Shown: in pieces, positions 17,923 to 26,947 of the stretch
Layout: each line of letters begins with the position of its first letter
Position numbering within the stretch: position 1 is the stretch's first letter
The notes under the pieces: model-generated
Seen by the model: only the letters and a program-made list of their open reading frames with translations
What the model was told of the DNA's origin: nothing
Database searches by the model: none
From: Arenibacter hampyeongensis
GTDB taxonomy: Bacteria > Bacteroidota > Bacteroidia > Flavobacteriales > Flavobacteriaceae
Assembly (NCBI RefSeq): GCF_002909255.1
Contig: NZ_PIOB01000015.1
Span: forward strand, 1-50,976
Length of the DNA stretch: 50,976 nucleotides
Direction: 5' to 3'
Made by a program: the position numbers and the translations under genes

Positions 17923-18429
17923 ATGAATATGTCCAATAGAATATTGTCCCATGACCAGATACAGCATAAGATTAAACGCATTGCCTATCAGATTTATGAG
18001 GCCAATGTGGATGAACCGGAAATAATTATTGCCGGTATTGAGGGTGGGGGATTAAATTTCGCCAAAAAAATTCAGGCCGTACTCCAAAAAATAACAGAGG
18101 CCAACATTATTTTATGCAAAGTAATCATGGACAAATCCAACCCGTTGGCCAGTGGTGTCAAGACCTCCATACCAGAATCGGAATATGCCAATAAATCAGT
18201 TGTCCTGGTAGACGATGTGCTCAATTCGGGGACAACTTTAATATATGGTGTCCATCATTTTTTACGCGTCCCTTTAAAACAGCTTAAAACAGCTGTATTG
18301 GTCAATAGAAATCACAAGAAATATCCGGTTAAAGCGGATTATAAAGGAATATCCCTTTCCACATCACTCCAGGAACACATAAATGTTGAATTCAAGGCTA
18401 AAAACGATTCGGTTTATTTAACCGAGTAA
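17923..18429 (+). CDS. Phosphoribosyltransferase (PyrR-like)
   Basis: A 168-residue type I phosphoribosyltransferase. The PRPP-binding loop is VVLVDDVLNSGTTL, preceded by the PyrR/hypoxanthine-type flexible region. PyrR proteins combine weak uracil phosphoribosyltransferase activity with pyrimidine-operon regulation, but the sequence alone does not say which activity this one has. An in-frame ATG 6 nt downstream is an alternative start. It ends 12 nt inside the convergent aroK. Confidence 0.88.
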   Translation: MNMSNRILSHDQIQHKIKRIAYQIYEANVDEPEIIIAGIEGGGLNFAKKIQAVLQKITEANIILCKVIMDKSNPLASGVKTSIPESEYANKSVVLVDDVLNSGTTLIYGVHHFLRVPLKQLKTAVLVNRNHKKYPVKADYKGISLSTSLQEHINVEFKAKNDSVYLTE

Positions 18430-18933
18430 TTGTTGTATTTCGGCAACTAATGTCTCAGGGAACTTATTATCGCATTCAATAATATGCGTGGCTTTAAGAT
18501 AGTAGTTATTTCGCTCAAATAAATGCTTTCCAATAAATTCCGGTAGGTCACCATCATCAATATTTTTGATCAAGGGTCTATGGTCTTTTTCCTTGATTAA
18601 TCTTTTCACGAGACCGGGAATGGAAATTTTTAAATAAAAAACATGGTCTGCCAAGGCCAACATGGTTTCCATATTTCCAGAATAACAGGGTGTACCACCT
18701 CCAGTAGACAGAATAATATTGTTTTTTTGGGACAAAACATTATTTAAATATTCATGCTCCATGTTCCTAAAAAAGATCTCTCCTTTCCCCTTAAAAATAT
18801 TCGAAATGCTGTCGCCAACTCCTTCCTCAATAACTTCGTCCAGGTCTAAAAAACTTATTACCAATTCCTTAGCCAATAATTTACCAATAGTGGTCTTACC
18901 ACTACCCATATACCCAACCAATACTATTTTCAC
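18418..18933 (-). CDS. aroK: Shikimate kinase
   Basis: Phosphorylates shikimate (ATP) in chorismate synthesis. The 171-residue length is typical. Walker A GYMGSGKTTIGKLLA, shikimate-binding DLDEVIEEG, GEIFFRNMEHEYL and GGGTPCYSGN are all present, and HRPLIKNIDD matches the lid region. It overlaps the end of the phosphoribosyltransferase gene by 12 nt on the opposite strand, so the two transcripts collide. Confidence 0.95.
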   Translation of the reverse strand: MKIVLVGYMGSGKTTIGKLLAKELVISFLDLDEVIEEGVGDSISNIFKGKGEIFFRNMEHEYLNNVLSQKNNIILSTGGGTPCYSGNMETMLALADHVFYLKISIPGLVKRLIKEKDHRPLIKNIDDGDLPEFIGKHLFERNNYYLKATHIIECDNKFPETLVAEIQQLLG

Positions 18934-18976
18934 GTCCTAATTTTTTGTAAAATTGGGCTAATTTGGTGGTAATTCA

Positions 18977-18994
18977 AAAAAAAAAAAAAAAATC
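18977..18994. repeat. Poly-A tract
   Basis: About eighteen consecutive A residues between aroK and tRNA-Lys, with a further A-rich run at about 18997-19003. A simple-sequence tract that may vary in length between cells, or add upstream-element-like curvature to the tRNA-Lys promoter at 19006-19035. Confidence 0.6.
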
Positions 18995-19005
18995 TCAAAA
19001 AGGAC

Positions 19006-19035
19006 TTGTAAAACAAACAAATGATCTTATATTTG
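19006..19035 (+). promoter_or_regulatory. tRNA-Lys promoter (TTG-N19-TATATTTG)
   Basis: TTG at 19006-19008, a 19-nt spacer and TATATTTG at 19028-19035. A full match, followed by GCACCCGC, a GC-rich discriminator. Confidence 0.8.
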
Positions 19036-19069
19036 CACCCGCAAACAGCAATAGTTTGCCTCTAATTAT

Positions 19070-19142
19070 GACCTGGTAGCTCAGTTGGTAGAGCATCTCC
19101 CTTTTAAGGAGAGGGTCCTGGGTTCGAGCCCCAGCCCGGTCA
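19070..19142 (+). tRNA. tRNA-Lys (anticodon TTT)
   Basis: A 73-nt cloverleaf: D-arm GCTC...GAGC, anticodon stem TCTCC/GGAGA with loop CTTTTAA (anticodon TTT), T-arm CTGGG-TTCGAGC-CCCAG, discriminator A. The CCA tail is not encoded (the sequence continues CACAAA). The acceptor stem GACCTGG/CCCGGTC has one mismatch, T5 opposite C68. Confidence 0.95.
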
Positions 19143-19147
19143 CAAAA

Positions 19148-19176
19148 AAGTTAAGTCTCGTACTTAACTTTTTTTG
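19148..19176 (+). terminator. Terminator after tRNA-Lys
   Basis: AAGTTAAGT - CTCGT - ACTTAACTT: nine perfect pairs, then a T-tract. Confidence 0.85.
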
Positions 19177-19220
19177 TTTAAAATAGTTTCGAATTACCTA
19201 AATTTAGAGACTATTTACAA

Positions 19221-19248
19221 TTGCTTAAAAGTCTTTTAACTAGATTTT
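19221..19248 (+). promoter_or_regulatory. Possible tRNA-Leu promoter
   Basis: TTG at 19221-19223, a 17-nt spacer and TAGATTTT (one mismatch to TAnnTTTG), 3 nt before the tRNA-Leu 5' end; too close to be a typical start unless transcription begins near the tRNA itself. Confidence 0.35.
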
Positions 19249-19251
19249 TTA

Positions 19252-19338
19252 GCCCACGTGGTGAAATTGGTAGACACGCCACCTTGAGGGGGTGGTGTTC
19301 GCAAGGACGTGCTAGTTCGAATCTAGTCGTGGGCACCA
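19252..19338 (+). tRNA. tRNA-Leu (anticodon GAG)
   Basis: An 84-nt class II tRNA plus encoded CCA (19336-19338). Acceptor GCCCACG/CGTGGGC pairs perfectly; anticodon stem CCACC/GGTGG with loop TTGAGGG (anticodon GAG, reads CUC/CUU); a long variable arm (TGTTCGCAAGGACG-like) and T-arm CTAGT/TTCGAAT/CTAG. Reading the anticodon as GAG depends on the 7-nt loop assignment, which is consistent with the stems. Confidence 0.95.
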
Positions 19339-19339
19339 A

Positions 19340-19377
19340 AACCGTTGACATCCTATTGAAAGTCAACGGTTTTTTTA
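19340..19377 (+). terminator. Terminator after tRNA-Leu
   Basis: AACCGTTGAC - 12-nt loop - GTCAACGGTT, then T7. Ten perfect pairs. Confidence 0.85.
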
Positions 19378-19521
19378 TTTTCATAAACTTTGCATTAGAC
19401 CGGCCAACCCTTAAATCCTCAACTAAAAAAAGATTCACATTACTTATCTTGAAAATAAACCTTATTTTCATAATCGGCCATCTTTACAAAAAATCATATC
19501 AATTAATTTACACAACCACCT

Positions 19522-20985
19522 ATGGGTAAAAAAGTTATCATAATTGGATCGGGGTTTTCATCACTTTCAGCATCTTGCTATTTAGCAAACCAGGGTTATG
19601 AGGTGTCCATTTATGAGAAAAATAAGACCGTTGGCGGCAGGGCAAGGCAGTTTGTCCGTGATGGGTTTACTTTTGATATGGGCCCCAGCTGGTATTGGAT
19701 GCCCGATATATTTGACAGCTTTTTCAAAGATTTCGGAAAAAAGACCTCCGACTTCTATCAATTGGACAAGTTAGATCCTGCCTATAAAATTTTCTTTTCA
19801 GACGATATTATTACCATTGGCGATAGTATGGACAAAATCTGTGATGAATTTGAACGTATAGAAAAAGGGAGTGCAAAACCTTTACGCAAGTTTATTAAAA
19901 AAGCCCAGGACAATTATGAAATCGCCATTCATAAAATTGTGCTGCGCCCAGGCCTTTCCCCTTTGGAATTGGTGAGCAAGGATACGGTACTGCGATTAGA
20001 TCAGTTTTTTAAATCAATCAGTCATGATGTACGCAAAAGATTTAAGAATCCAAAACTGATATCCACACTGGAATTTCCAGTTTTGTTCTTAGGGGCCAAA
20101 CCCAATAAAACCCCTTCTTTTTATAGTTTTATGAATTTTGCGGATTTTGGGCTGGGCACTTGGCACCCCAAAGGTGGTATGTATCAGGTAATTAGAGCCA
20201 TGGAACTTTTGGCATTGGAATTGGGAGTCAAAATTTACACGGAACAAGCAGTAACAAAAATCGAAGTAACCAAGGGTAAAGCCACGGGAATTGGAATAGA
20301 GGGAATCAATATGAATGCAGATGTTGTGTTAAGCGGTGCCGATTATCATCATTCCGAAACGCTTCTGGAACCGCAATTTCGCCAATATTCCGAAGCCTAT
20401 TGGAACAAAAAGACCTTCGCTCCATCGTCGTTATTATTCTATGTGGGGTTTGATAAAAAACTACAAAACGTTTCGCACCATAACCTATTTTTCGATACAA
20501 GCTTTGAACAACACGCCATCGAAATATATGATGACCCCAAATGGCCCGAAGCCCCCCTCTTCTATGCCAATTTTCCCTCGATTACAGATGCCAGCATGGC
20601 ACCCGAAGGTTGCGAAACAGGCTTTTTTTTAATTCCCATTGCCCCTGATTTAGAGGATAACCAACAATTGCGAAATAAGTACTTTGATATTATTTTGGAC
20701 CGGTTTCAGAATCTTACCGGGCAGAAAGTAGGGAATAATATTCTTTTTAAGGAGGACTTTTGTGTCAATGATTTTATAGAGCAATACAATTCCTATAAGG
20801 GAAATGCCTACGGCATGGCCAATACGCTAATGCAAACCGCCTTTCTTAGACCTAAGTTACAAAGCAAAAAAGTAGAAAATCTCTTTTTTACCGGCCAGCT
20901 TACGGTCCCAGGTCCCGGCGTGCCGCCAGCTCTAATTTCCGGTAAATTGGTATCCGAACTTATCGTAAAATATCAGAAATCTTAA
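19522..20985 (+). CDS. crtI: Phytoene desaturase
   Basis: The 487-residue FAD enzyme inserts double bonds into phytoene to give lycopene. The N-terminal FAD dinucleotide fold (IIIGSGFSSLSASCYLA, YEKNKTVGGRARQF) and the C-terminal CrtI signature FFTGQLTVPGPGVPPALISG are clear. Start ATG 19522 gives MGKKVIIIG, the expected short N-terminus. First gene of crtI-crtB-crtZ, which are spaced by only 2 and 1 nt and must be one transcript. The upstream segment has no match to TTG...TAnnTTTG as good as those elsewhere in the window. Confidence 0.96.
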   Translation: MGKKVIIIGSGFSSLSASCYLANQGYEVSIYEKNKTVGGRARQFVRDGFTFDMGPSWYWMPDIFDSFFKDFGKKTSDFYQLDKLDPAYKIFFSDDIITIGDSMDKICDEFERIEKGSAKPLRKFIKKAQDNYEIAIHKIVLRPGLSPLELVSKDTVLRLDQFFKSISHDVRKRFKNPKLISTLEFPVLFLGAKPNKTPSFYSFMNFADFGLGTWHPKGGMYQVIRAMELLALELGVKIYTEQAVTKIEVTKGKATGIGIEGINMNADVVLSGADYHHSETLLEPQFRQYSEAYWNKKTFAPSSLLFYVGFDKKLQNVSHHNLFFDTSFEQHAIEIYDDPKWPEAPLFYANFPSITDASMAPEGCETGFFLIPIAPDLEDNQQLRNKYFDIILDRFQNLTGQKVGNNILFKEDFCVNDFIEQYNSYKGNAYGMANTLMQTAFLRPKLQSKKVENLFFTGQLTVPGPGVPPALISGKLVSELIVKYQKS

Positions 20986-20987
20986 AT

Positions 20988-21827
20988 ATGAAGTCAATTT
21001 ATGATACCGTTTCCCTGGAATGCAGTAAGCTCGTCACCGAACATTACAGTACCTCCTTTTCCTTTGCCACAAAAATGCTTGCCCCGTCCATAAGAGGCGA
21101 TATTTATAACATTTATGGCTTTGTAAGGTTTGCCGATGAAATTGTGGACAGTTTTCACAACTACGATAAAATGTACTTGTTGGATAAATTTGAAACGGAT
21201 TTGAAGGATGCCTTAGATAAAAAAATAAGCCTAAACCCCATTCTAAATTCGTTTCAACATACTTTCCATAAATATGACTTACCACTACATCTAGTTACCT
21301 CATTTATGAAGAGTATGCGGATGGATCTTGAAAAAACCGTTCGCCTTACCGAAAACCAGTATCAACAATATATTTATGGCTCCGCCGACGCAATTGGATT
21401 AATGTGTTTAACGGTCTTTGTTAAGGGAGATAAAGAAGCCTACGAGAAACTAAAACCCTCAGCAATAGCCTTGGGGTCTGCCTTTCAGAAGGTGAATTTC
21501 TTAAGGGATTTAAAAACAGATTTTGAGGATTTGAATAGAACCTATTTTCCAAATACCAACCTGAACGATTTTACCGAGGAGGCCAAAAACGAAATTGTAA
21601 CCGAAATAAAAGCCGATTTTAGATTGGGATATTCAGGGATAATAAACCTGCCCAATGAAGCCAAGTTTGGAGTTTATACCGCCTACAGATATTACTATAA
21701 ATTATTGAAAAAACTTCAGCTAACCCATTCTACAAAGATCAAGGATACCAGAATACGTGTATCCAATCCACAAAAATTTAGTTTGTTGGTAAAAGCGTAT
21801 ATTAATTATAAATTAAAGCTGGTATAG
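20988..21827 (+). CDS. crtB: Phytoene synthase
   Basis: Condenses two geranylgeranyl diphosphates into phytoene. The 279-residue chain shows both Asp-rich Mg-binding motifs of the squalene/phytoene synthase family: FADEIVDSFHNYD (residues 48-60) and FLRDLKTDFEDLNR near 170. Start 2 nt after the crtI stop. Confidence 0.95.
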   Translation: MKSIYDTVSLECSKLVTEHYSTSFSFATKMLAPSIRGDIYNIYGFVRFADEIVDSFHNYDKMYLLDKFETDLKDALDKKISLNPILNSFQHTFHKYDLPLHLVTSFMKSMRMDLEKTVRLTENQYQQYIYGSADAIGLMCLTVFVKGDKEAYEKLKPSAIALGSAFQKVNFLRDLKTDFEDLNRTYFPNTNLNDFTEEAKNEIVTEIKADFRLGYSGIINLPNEAKFGVYTAYRYYYKLLKKLQLTHSTKIKDTRIRVSNPQKFSLLVKAYINYKLKLV

Positions 21828-21828
21828 A

Positions 21829-22302
21829 ATGAAAATGACAATTTGGATTTTAATTTTCTTTGCGACTTTTTCCTTTATGGAATTTATGGCCTGGTTTACC
21901 CATAAATACATTATGCACGGTTTCTTATGGTCCTTGCACAAAGATCACCATAAAAAGGACCACGATTCTTGGTTTGAAAGAAATGATGCCTTTTTCGTAT
22001 TCTATGCCGCCGTAAGCATTACTTCTTTTTGGCTTGGTTCCCAAACCGAATTCTGGTACGGATGGCCATTAGGTTTTGGTATATTGGCCTATGGAATTGC
22101 CTACTTCCTTGTTCATGATATTTTTATACACCAAAGGTTCAAAATTTTCAGAAACGCCAATAATTGGTATGCCAAAGGCGTTAGGAGAGCACATAAGATG
22201 CATCACAAACATTTGGGGAAAGAAGAGGGGGAATGCTTTGGAATGTTATTTGTGCCCTTCAAGTATTTCCAGAAAAAAGAAAAACTACAAAAGGACATTT
22301 AA
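21829..22302 (+). CDS. crtZ: Beta-carotene 3-hydroxylase
   Basis: A 157-residue membrane di-iron hydroxylase that adds hydroxyl groups to the beta rings (beta-carotene to zeaxanthin). Four His clusters of the fatty-acid-hydroxylase superfamily are visible: HKYIMH, HKDHHKK, HDIFIHQRF, HKMHHKH, with membrane segments before and between them. Start 1 nt after crtB. The lycopene cyclase needed between crtI/crtB and crtZ is not in the window; the next gene is convergent, so the cluster ends here. Confidence 0.95.
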   Translation: MKMTIWILIFFATFSFMEFMAWFTHKYIMHGFLWSLHKDHHKKDHDSWFERNDAFFVFYAAVSITSFWLGSQTEFWYGWPLGFGILAYGIAYFLVHDIFIHQRFKIFRNANNWYAKGVRRAHKMHHKHLGKEEGECFGMLFVPFKYFQKKEKLQKDI

Positions 22303-22309
22303 GTAAGTA

Positions 22310-22870
22310 CTACTCTTTCAACAAGTCATCAATAAGCGCCCTTGTTTTACTACTATTCCAATCTGCAGCACCGGTCTCTGCCACAATTATTTTTCCCTCC
22401 CTATCAATAATATATGTAGTGGGTAGCAGTTTGGAGCGAAGCATTTTCGGAGGCTCGAAGGATGGAAAGTAAATAGGTAGATCCAAATCCTTCCTTTCTA
22501 AAAAGCTTACCACCTTTTGGCGATCCTCAGAAGTTACGAACATAAAGACAACCTTATTGTTATAATCGTTATAGAGCTCCTGAAAACTGGGCATTTCCGC
22601 TACACATGGAGGACACCAGGTGGCCCAAAAATTTACAAGGATTATTTTTTCCTTTTGATCTTCAAAATTGAATGTTCCATTTTCCAGATCCGTTAATTTC
22701 CACTGGTAAGTGTCCAATGGCACCTGCATTCCCTCTTTCACCTTGGCCGCACTGGAGGACAGCAATCTACTGGCAATAACCTTCACCTTAAAACCTATAG
22801 GAGTAAACAACAGAATTAGGATCCCCAAAATAAAAATACCATTGACAATCCACTTCTTTGTAGGCACCAT
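22310..22870 (-). CDS. TlpA-family thiol-disulfide oxidoreductase
   Basis: A 186-residue protein with one N-terminal membrane anchor (about 8-27, GIFILGILILLFTPIGF) and a periplasmic thioredoxin-fold domain of the TlpA/ResA type. Active site WATWCPPCVAEMP (C-P-P-C) with cis-Pro loop LLPTTYIID. Such proteins keep cytochrome c or other exported proteins reduced, or detoxify peroxides with a partner. It lies 10 nt after its cysteine-less twin (22881-23441), which is transcribed first. Confidence 0.94.
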   Translation of the reverse strand: MVPTKKWIVNGIFILGILILLFTPIGFKVKVIASRLLSSSAAKVKEGMQVPLDTYQWKLTDLENGTFNFEDQKEKIILVNFWATWCPPCVAEMPSFQELYNDYNNKVVFMFVTSEDRQKVVSFLERKDLDLPIYFPSFEPPKMLRSKLLPTTYIIDREGKIIVAETGAADWNSSKTRALIDDLLKE

Positions 22871-22880
22871 ATGCTTTTTT

Positions 22881-23441
22881 CTATTTGCTTATAAGGTCGT
22901 TCAAAATCGCCTTCACCTTATCATTATCCCAATCTGCTACCCCCTCCTTGCTTATTACAATCCTTCCGTCCTTATCCAATAAATAGGATCGCGGTGGTTT
23001 GGACCCGTCTACGGGCATGGGGTCACCAACTATGGAGTAGGTAACAGGGAAAGTAAAGCCATGATCCTTCATAAATTTCTCTACGGGCTCCCTTTCTTCA
23101 TTGGTTATGATATAAAAATCTATCTTATCCTTGTAATCGTCATATAATTTTTGAATACTTTCAACTTCTGCCTCACTGGGAATATTCCAGGACCTCCAAA
23201 AATTAATGAACACAACACGTCCCTTGGATCTATTAAAATTGAAAAAGTTCCAATTGGCATCCTTTAATTTCCAATTGTAATTAGTAATCTGTCCCCTGTT
23301 AATTTCATTCGTCACCTCGGGGGAAAAAGAAAACCATTTATTTAATAACACCTTACTATAATCGCCTAAAGGCGTTACAAAAAAAGATAGAATTAAAGCC
23401 ATTACGGCAATGTTCAAAACTGTTTTTTTACGAATTTTCAT
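22881..23441 (-). CDS. TlpA-like protein lacking all cysteines
   Basis: A 186-residue twin of the next gene: the same N-terminal anchor (MALILSFFVTPLG), the same NFNRSKGRVVFINFW lead-in and the same C-terminal layout (SYLLDKDGRIVISKEG, ADWDNDKVKAILNDLI). At the active site, where the twin has WCPPC, it reads WRSWNIPSEAE: both catalytic Cys are replaced (N and S) and no Cys occurs anywhere in the protein. The cis-Pro is kept (KPPRSYLLD). A thiol-redox role is therefore impossible; it may act as a scaffold, chaperone or regulator of its twin. It comes first in the pair, transcribed before the cysteine-bearing gene. Confidence 0.92.
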   Translation of the reverse strand: MKIRKKTVLNIAVMALILSFFVTPLGDYSKVLLNKWFSFSPEVTNEINRGQITNYNWKLKDANWNFFNFNRSKGRVVFINFWRSWNIPSEAEVESIQKLYDDYKDKIDFYIITNEEREPVEKFMKDHGFTFPVTYSIVGDPMPVDGSKPPRSYLLDKDGRIVISKEGVADWDNDKVKAILNDLISK

Positions 23442-23462
23442 TTAATTTATCCTTTTGTCAAA

Positions 23463-23497
23463 ACTAAAAAACTCCTGATGAATATCAGGAGTTTTTA
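23463..23497 (-). terminator. Terminator after aconitase
   Basis: AACTCCTGAT - GAAT - ATCAGGAGTT: ten perfect pairs with T-tracts on both strands, between aconitase and the TlpA pair. The minus-strand T-tract favours termination of aconitase. Confidence 0.85.
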
Positions 23498-23518
23498 TAA
23501 AGTATTTACAGCATTAAT

Positions 23519-25786
23519 TTAGGCCGCGTTCTCTCTCTTGATAACGTTAAGGGCAGAGCCTACATTAAACCATTCTATCTGTGATTGATTGTATGTATGG
23601 TTTAGTTTAATAGTGTCCTTACTGCCGTCCTTATGTATCAATTCCAAGGTAATTTGTTTGTCAGGAGCAAAATCCTTTATATCCACAAAGTTAAAAGTAT
23701 CATCTTCCTGTATTAAGTCATAATCGCTTTCTTTGGCAAATGTTAGACCCAGCATACCCTGCTTCTTAAGGTTGGTTTCATGAATCCTGGCAAAAGACTT
23801 AACAATTACGACAGCAACTCCCAAATGTCTTGGCTGCATAGCAGCATGTTCACGTGAAGATCCTTCGCCGTAGTTGTGATCTCCCACAACAACGGTTTTT
23901 ATACCGGCCGCTTTGTACGCCCTTTGTGCATCAGGCACACCTACATATTCTCCAGTGAGCTGATTCTTTACAAAATTTGTTTTCTTATTAAAGGCATTTA
24001 CCGCTCCAATTAGGGTATTGTTGGCTATATTATCCAAATGCCCCCTAAAACGCAACCAAGGACCTGCCATAGAGATATGATCAGTAGTACATTTTCCAAA
24101 GGCCTTGATCAATAATTTGGCCCCCTGTAAGCTTTCTGGCTTAATTGGCATAAAGGGATCAAGCAATTGCAAACGTTCAGATTTGAGATCTACTTTTACT
24201 TGAACACCTGAACCATCTTCCATAGGCGCCAAATAGCCTGCATCTTCAACTTCAAACCCTTTTGGAGGCAATTCAATTCCCATTGGCTCATCAAATTTCA
24301 CTTCTTGCCCATCTTCATTGATCAAAGTATCGTTCATTGGATCAAAATCCAATCTACCCGAAATTGCTATGGCAGCCACCATTTCCGGTGAACCAACAAA
24401 AGCATGGGTATTGGGATTTCCATCCGCCCTTTTGGAAAAGTTACGGTTAAAGGAATGGACTATAGTATTCTTTTCATCACCTTTAAGATCACTGCGATCC
24501 CATTGACCAATACAAGGTCCGCATGCGTTAGTAAATATGGTTGCCCCTAAATTTTCGAATATCTGCAATAATCCATCACGTTGCGCTGTAAATCGAATTT
24601 GCTCAGATCCTGGGTTAATACCGAAATCAGATTTTGCCTTTATCTTTTTATCAACAGCTTGTTGTGCTATAGAAGCAGCCCTGGTTAAATCCTCATAAGA
24701 AGAATTGGTACAGGACCCTATTAAGCCCCAATCCACTTTTAAGGGCCATCCATTGGCTTTTGCCTTTTCTCCCAACTGCCCAACAGGTGTGGCTAAATCC
24801 GGTGTAAACGGACCATTAAGATGAGGTCTAAGCGTGTTCAGGTCAATTTCTATAATTTCATCAAAATATTTTTCAGGATTGGCATATACCTCAGGGTCGG
24901 CTGTTAAATAATCCTTAACTGCATTTGCCGCATCTGCAACATCATTTCTATCCGTAGCCCTTAAATACCTTTCCATAGAGGCATCGTAACCAAAGGTAGA
25001 GGTTGTAGCACCTACTTCTGCACCCATGTTACAGATGGTACCTTTTCCAGTACATGAAAGATTTATAGCCCCTTCACCGAAATATTCTATAATAGCTCCC
25101 GTACCTCCTTTTACAGTAAGGATACCGGCCACCTTTAAGATTACATCCTTGGCGGATGTCCAACCAGAGATATTACCCGTTAATTTTACACCTATCAATT
25201 TGGGAAACTTCAATTCCCAAGCCATTCCGGCCATAACATCAACAGCATCTGCACCACCAACACCAATAGCAACCATCCCAAGGCCACCAGCGTTTACCGT
25301 GTGGGAGTCGGTACCTATCATCATTCCTCCAGGAAATGCATAATTTTCAAGGACCACTTGGTGAATTATACCTGCACCTGGCTTCCAAAAACCGATTCCG
25401 TACTTATTGGATACCGATTCCAAAAAATTAAAAACTTCGGCACTCGAAGTGTTGGCAACTTTCAAATCTGCCACAGCGCCACTTTTTGCCTGAATCAGGT
25501 GATCACAATGAACAGTGGTCGGTACAGCTACTTTGGGTTTACCTGCTTGCATAAATTGCAATAATGCCATTTGTGCCGTAGCATCTTGACAGGCGATTCG
25601 ATCCGGTGCGAAATCAACATAGTCCTTACCTCTTCTAAAAGCCTTAGTAGGACTGCCTTCCCATAGGTGGGAGTACAAAATTTTCTCTGAAAGGGTCAAA
25701 GGTTTGCCTACAACTTCACGTGCCTTATCCACACGCTCAGACATGTTAGCATACACCTTTTTAATCATATCAATATCGAATGCCAT
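23519..25786 (-). CDS. Aconitate hydratase
   Basis: Isomerises citrate to isocitrate via cis-aconitate in the TCA cycle with a [4Fe-4S] cluster. The 755-residue chain has the cluster ligands: Cys in [11 protein letters not shown] and the pair in ACGPCIGQ, plus the swivel domain ([22 protein letters not shown]) and the [15 protein letters not shown] motif. Length and order match the mitochondrial-type aconitase common in Bacteroidota rather than the longer AcnA or AcnB. Single gene with a terminator behind it. Confidence 0.95.
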   Translation of the reverse strand: MAFDIDMIKKVYANMSERVDKAREVVGKPLTLSEKILYSHLWEGSPTKAFRRGKDYVDFAPDRIACQDATAQMALLQFMQAGKPKVAVPTTVHCDHLIQAKSGAVADLKVANTSSAEVFNFLESVSNKYGIGFWKPGAGIIHQVVLENYAFPGGMMIGTDSHTVNAGGLGMVAIGVGGADAVDVMAGMAWELKFPKLIGVKLTGNISGWTSAKDVILKVAGILTVKGGTGAIIEYFGEGAINLSCTGKGTICNMGAEVGATTSTFGYDASMERYLRATDRNDVADAANAVKDYLTADPEVYANPEKYFDEIIEIDLNTLRPHLNGPFTPDLATPVGQLGEKAKANGWPLKVDWGLIGSCTNSSYEDLTRAASIAQQAVDKKIKAKSDFGINPGSEQIRFTAQRDGLLQIFENLGATIFTNACGPCIGQWDRSDLKGDEKNTIVHSFNRNFSKRADGNPNTHAFVGSPEMVAAIAISGRLDFDPMNDTLINEDGQEVKFDEPMGIELPPKGFEVEDAGYLAPMEDGSGVQVKVDLKSERLQLLDPFMPIKPESLQGAKLLIKAFGKCTTDHISMAGPWLRFRGHLDNIANNTLIGAVNAFNKKTNFVKNQLTGEYVGVPDAQRAYKAAGIKTVVVGDHNYGEGSSREHAAMQPRHLGVAVVIVKSFARIHETNLKKQGMLGLTFAKESDYDLIQEDDTFNFVDIKDFAPDKQITLELIHKDGSKDTIKLNHTYNQSQIEWFNVGSALNVIKRENAA

Positions 25787-25817
25787 TATCTATAAAATTT
25801 TAGTTTAAGTAATTCCT

Positions 25818-25825
25818 CAAAATTA
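25818..25825 (-). promoter_or_regulatory. Possible aconitase promoter -7 element
   Basis: TAATTTTG on the minus strand (complement of 25818-25825), about 30 nt upstream of the ATG; no TTG at the proper spacing. Confidence 0.4.
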
Positions 25826-25989
25826 AGAAAATACCTTACGTTTATAAAACTTTTATACCAAGAATACCCCAAGAATACGCCAAATTTATGTAATTGTAAA
25901 AAAGAATGCCCTAATTGGAATGGAAATGCAATAAAATACAATTTTTCATGCCTTTGAAATAGAAAAAATTTCTAGCCTGCTTAGCTTAG

Positions 25990-26943
25990 CTATAAAAGCT
26001 TGCGGATAATATCCTCTTCGGAAATTCCTTCGGCCTCGGCCTTATAATTTTTAATAATACGATGTCTTAAGATACCCATGGACACAGCTTTGACATCTTC
26101 GATGTCCGGTGAAAACTTTCCATTCACGGCAGAATGGGCCTTTGCTCCCAATATTAAATTCTGGGATGCTCTGGGTCCAGCGCCCCAATCTACGAATTGT
26201 TTAACAAATTCCGAGGCACCTTCCTGATTAGGCCTTGTGCTGTTCACCAATTTCACAGCATATTCCACCACCTTATCCGGCACAGGTATCCTGCGGACCA
26301 AATGTTGTATATCCAATATTTCTTTAGGTGTAAACAAGGGTACAATTTCTGGTTGAAAATCGGAAGTTGTTTCCTTTACCACCTTGATTTCCTCCTCTAT
26401 GGAAGGGTACTTCAGTTCTATGGCAAACATAAAGCGATCCAGTTGCGCTTCGGGCAAGGGGTAAGTGCCCTCCTGTTCTATCGGATTTTGGGTTGCCAAA
26501 ACAAAATATGGCAAATCCAACTTATATTGATTTCCCGCTATGGTTACCGCCCTTTCCTGCATAGCTTCCAACAAAGCTGCCTGGGTTTTGGGAGGAGTAC
26601 GGTTAATTTCATCTGCCAAAATTATATTGGAAAAAATAGGCCCTTTTATAAATTTGAAATTTCTATTTTGATCCAATACTTCGCTCCCTAGGATGTCACT
26701 CGGCATTAAATCAGGTGTAAACTGTATTCTTTTAAAGCCCAATCCCAAGGCAGAAGCAATAGTATTGACCATAAGGGTCTTGGCCAAACCAGGAACTCCG
26801 ATCAGTAGGGAGTGCCCCCCTGTGTAAATAGAAAGCAGTACTTGATCCACCACCTCTTCTTGACCAATAATAATCTTGGCTATTTCTTGTTTTAATGCCT
26901 TATTTTTCTCAACTAAATTCTTAATTGCCAGTACATCAGACAT
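25990..26943 (-). CDS. MoxR-type AAA+ ATPase
   Basis: A 317-residue AAA+ ATPase of the MoxR branch: Walker A LIGVPGLAKT, Walker B LADEINRTPPKTQAALLEAMQE, sensor ATQNPIEQEGTYPLPEAQLDRF. MoxR proteins act as chaperone-like assembly factors, often with von Willebrand-A proteins; none is next to it here. It lies 4 nt after the SurA-like gene (26948) and so belongs to that operon, which suggests a link with envelope protein folding. Confidence 0.94.
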   Translation of the reverse strand: MSDVLAIKNLVEKNKALKQEIAKIIIGQEEVVDQVLLSIYTGGHSLLIGVPGLAKTLMVNTIASALGLGFKRIQFTPDLMPSDILGSEVLDQNRNFKFIKGPIFSNIILADEINRTPPKTQAALLEAMQERAVTIAGNQYKLDLPYFVLATQNPIEQEGTYPLPEAQLDRFMFAIELKYPSIEEEIKVVKETTSDFQPEIVPLFTPKEILDIQHLVRRIPVPDKVVEYAVKLVNSTRPNQEGASEFVKQFVDWGAGPRASQNLILGAKAHSAVNGKFSPDIEDVKAVSMGILRHRIIKNYKAEAEGISEEDIIRKLL

Positions 26944-26947
26944 GCAT

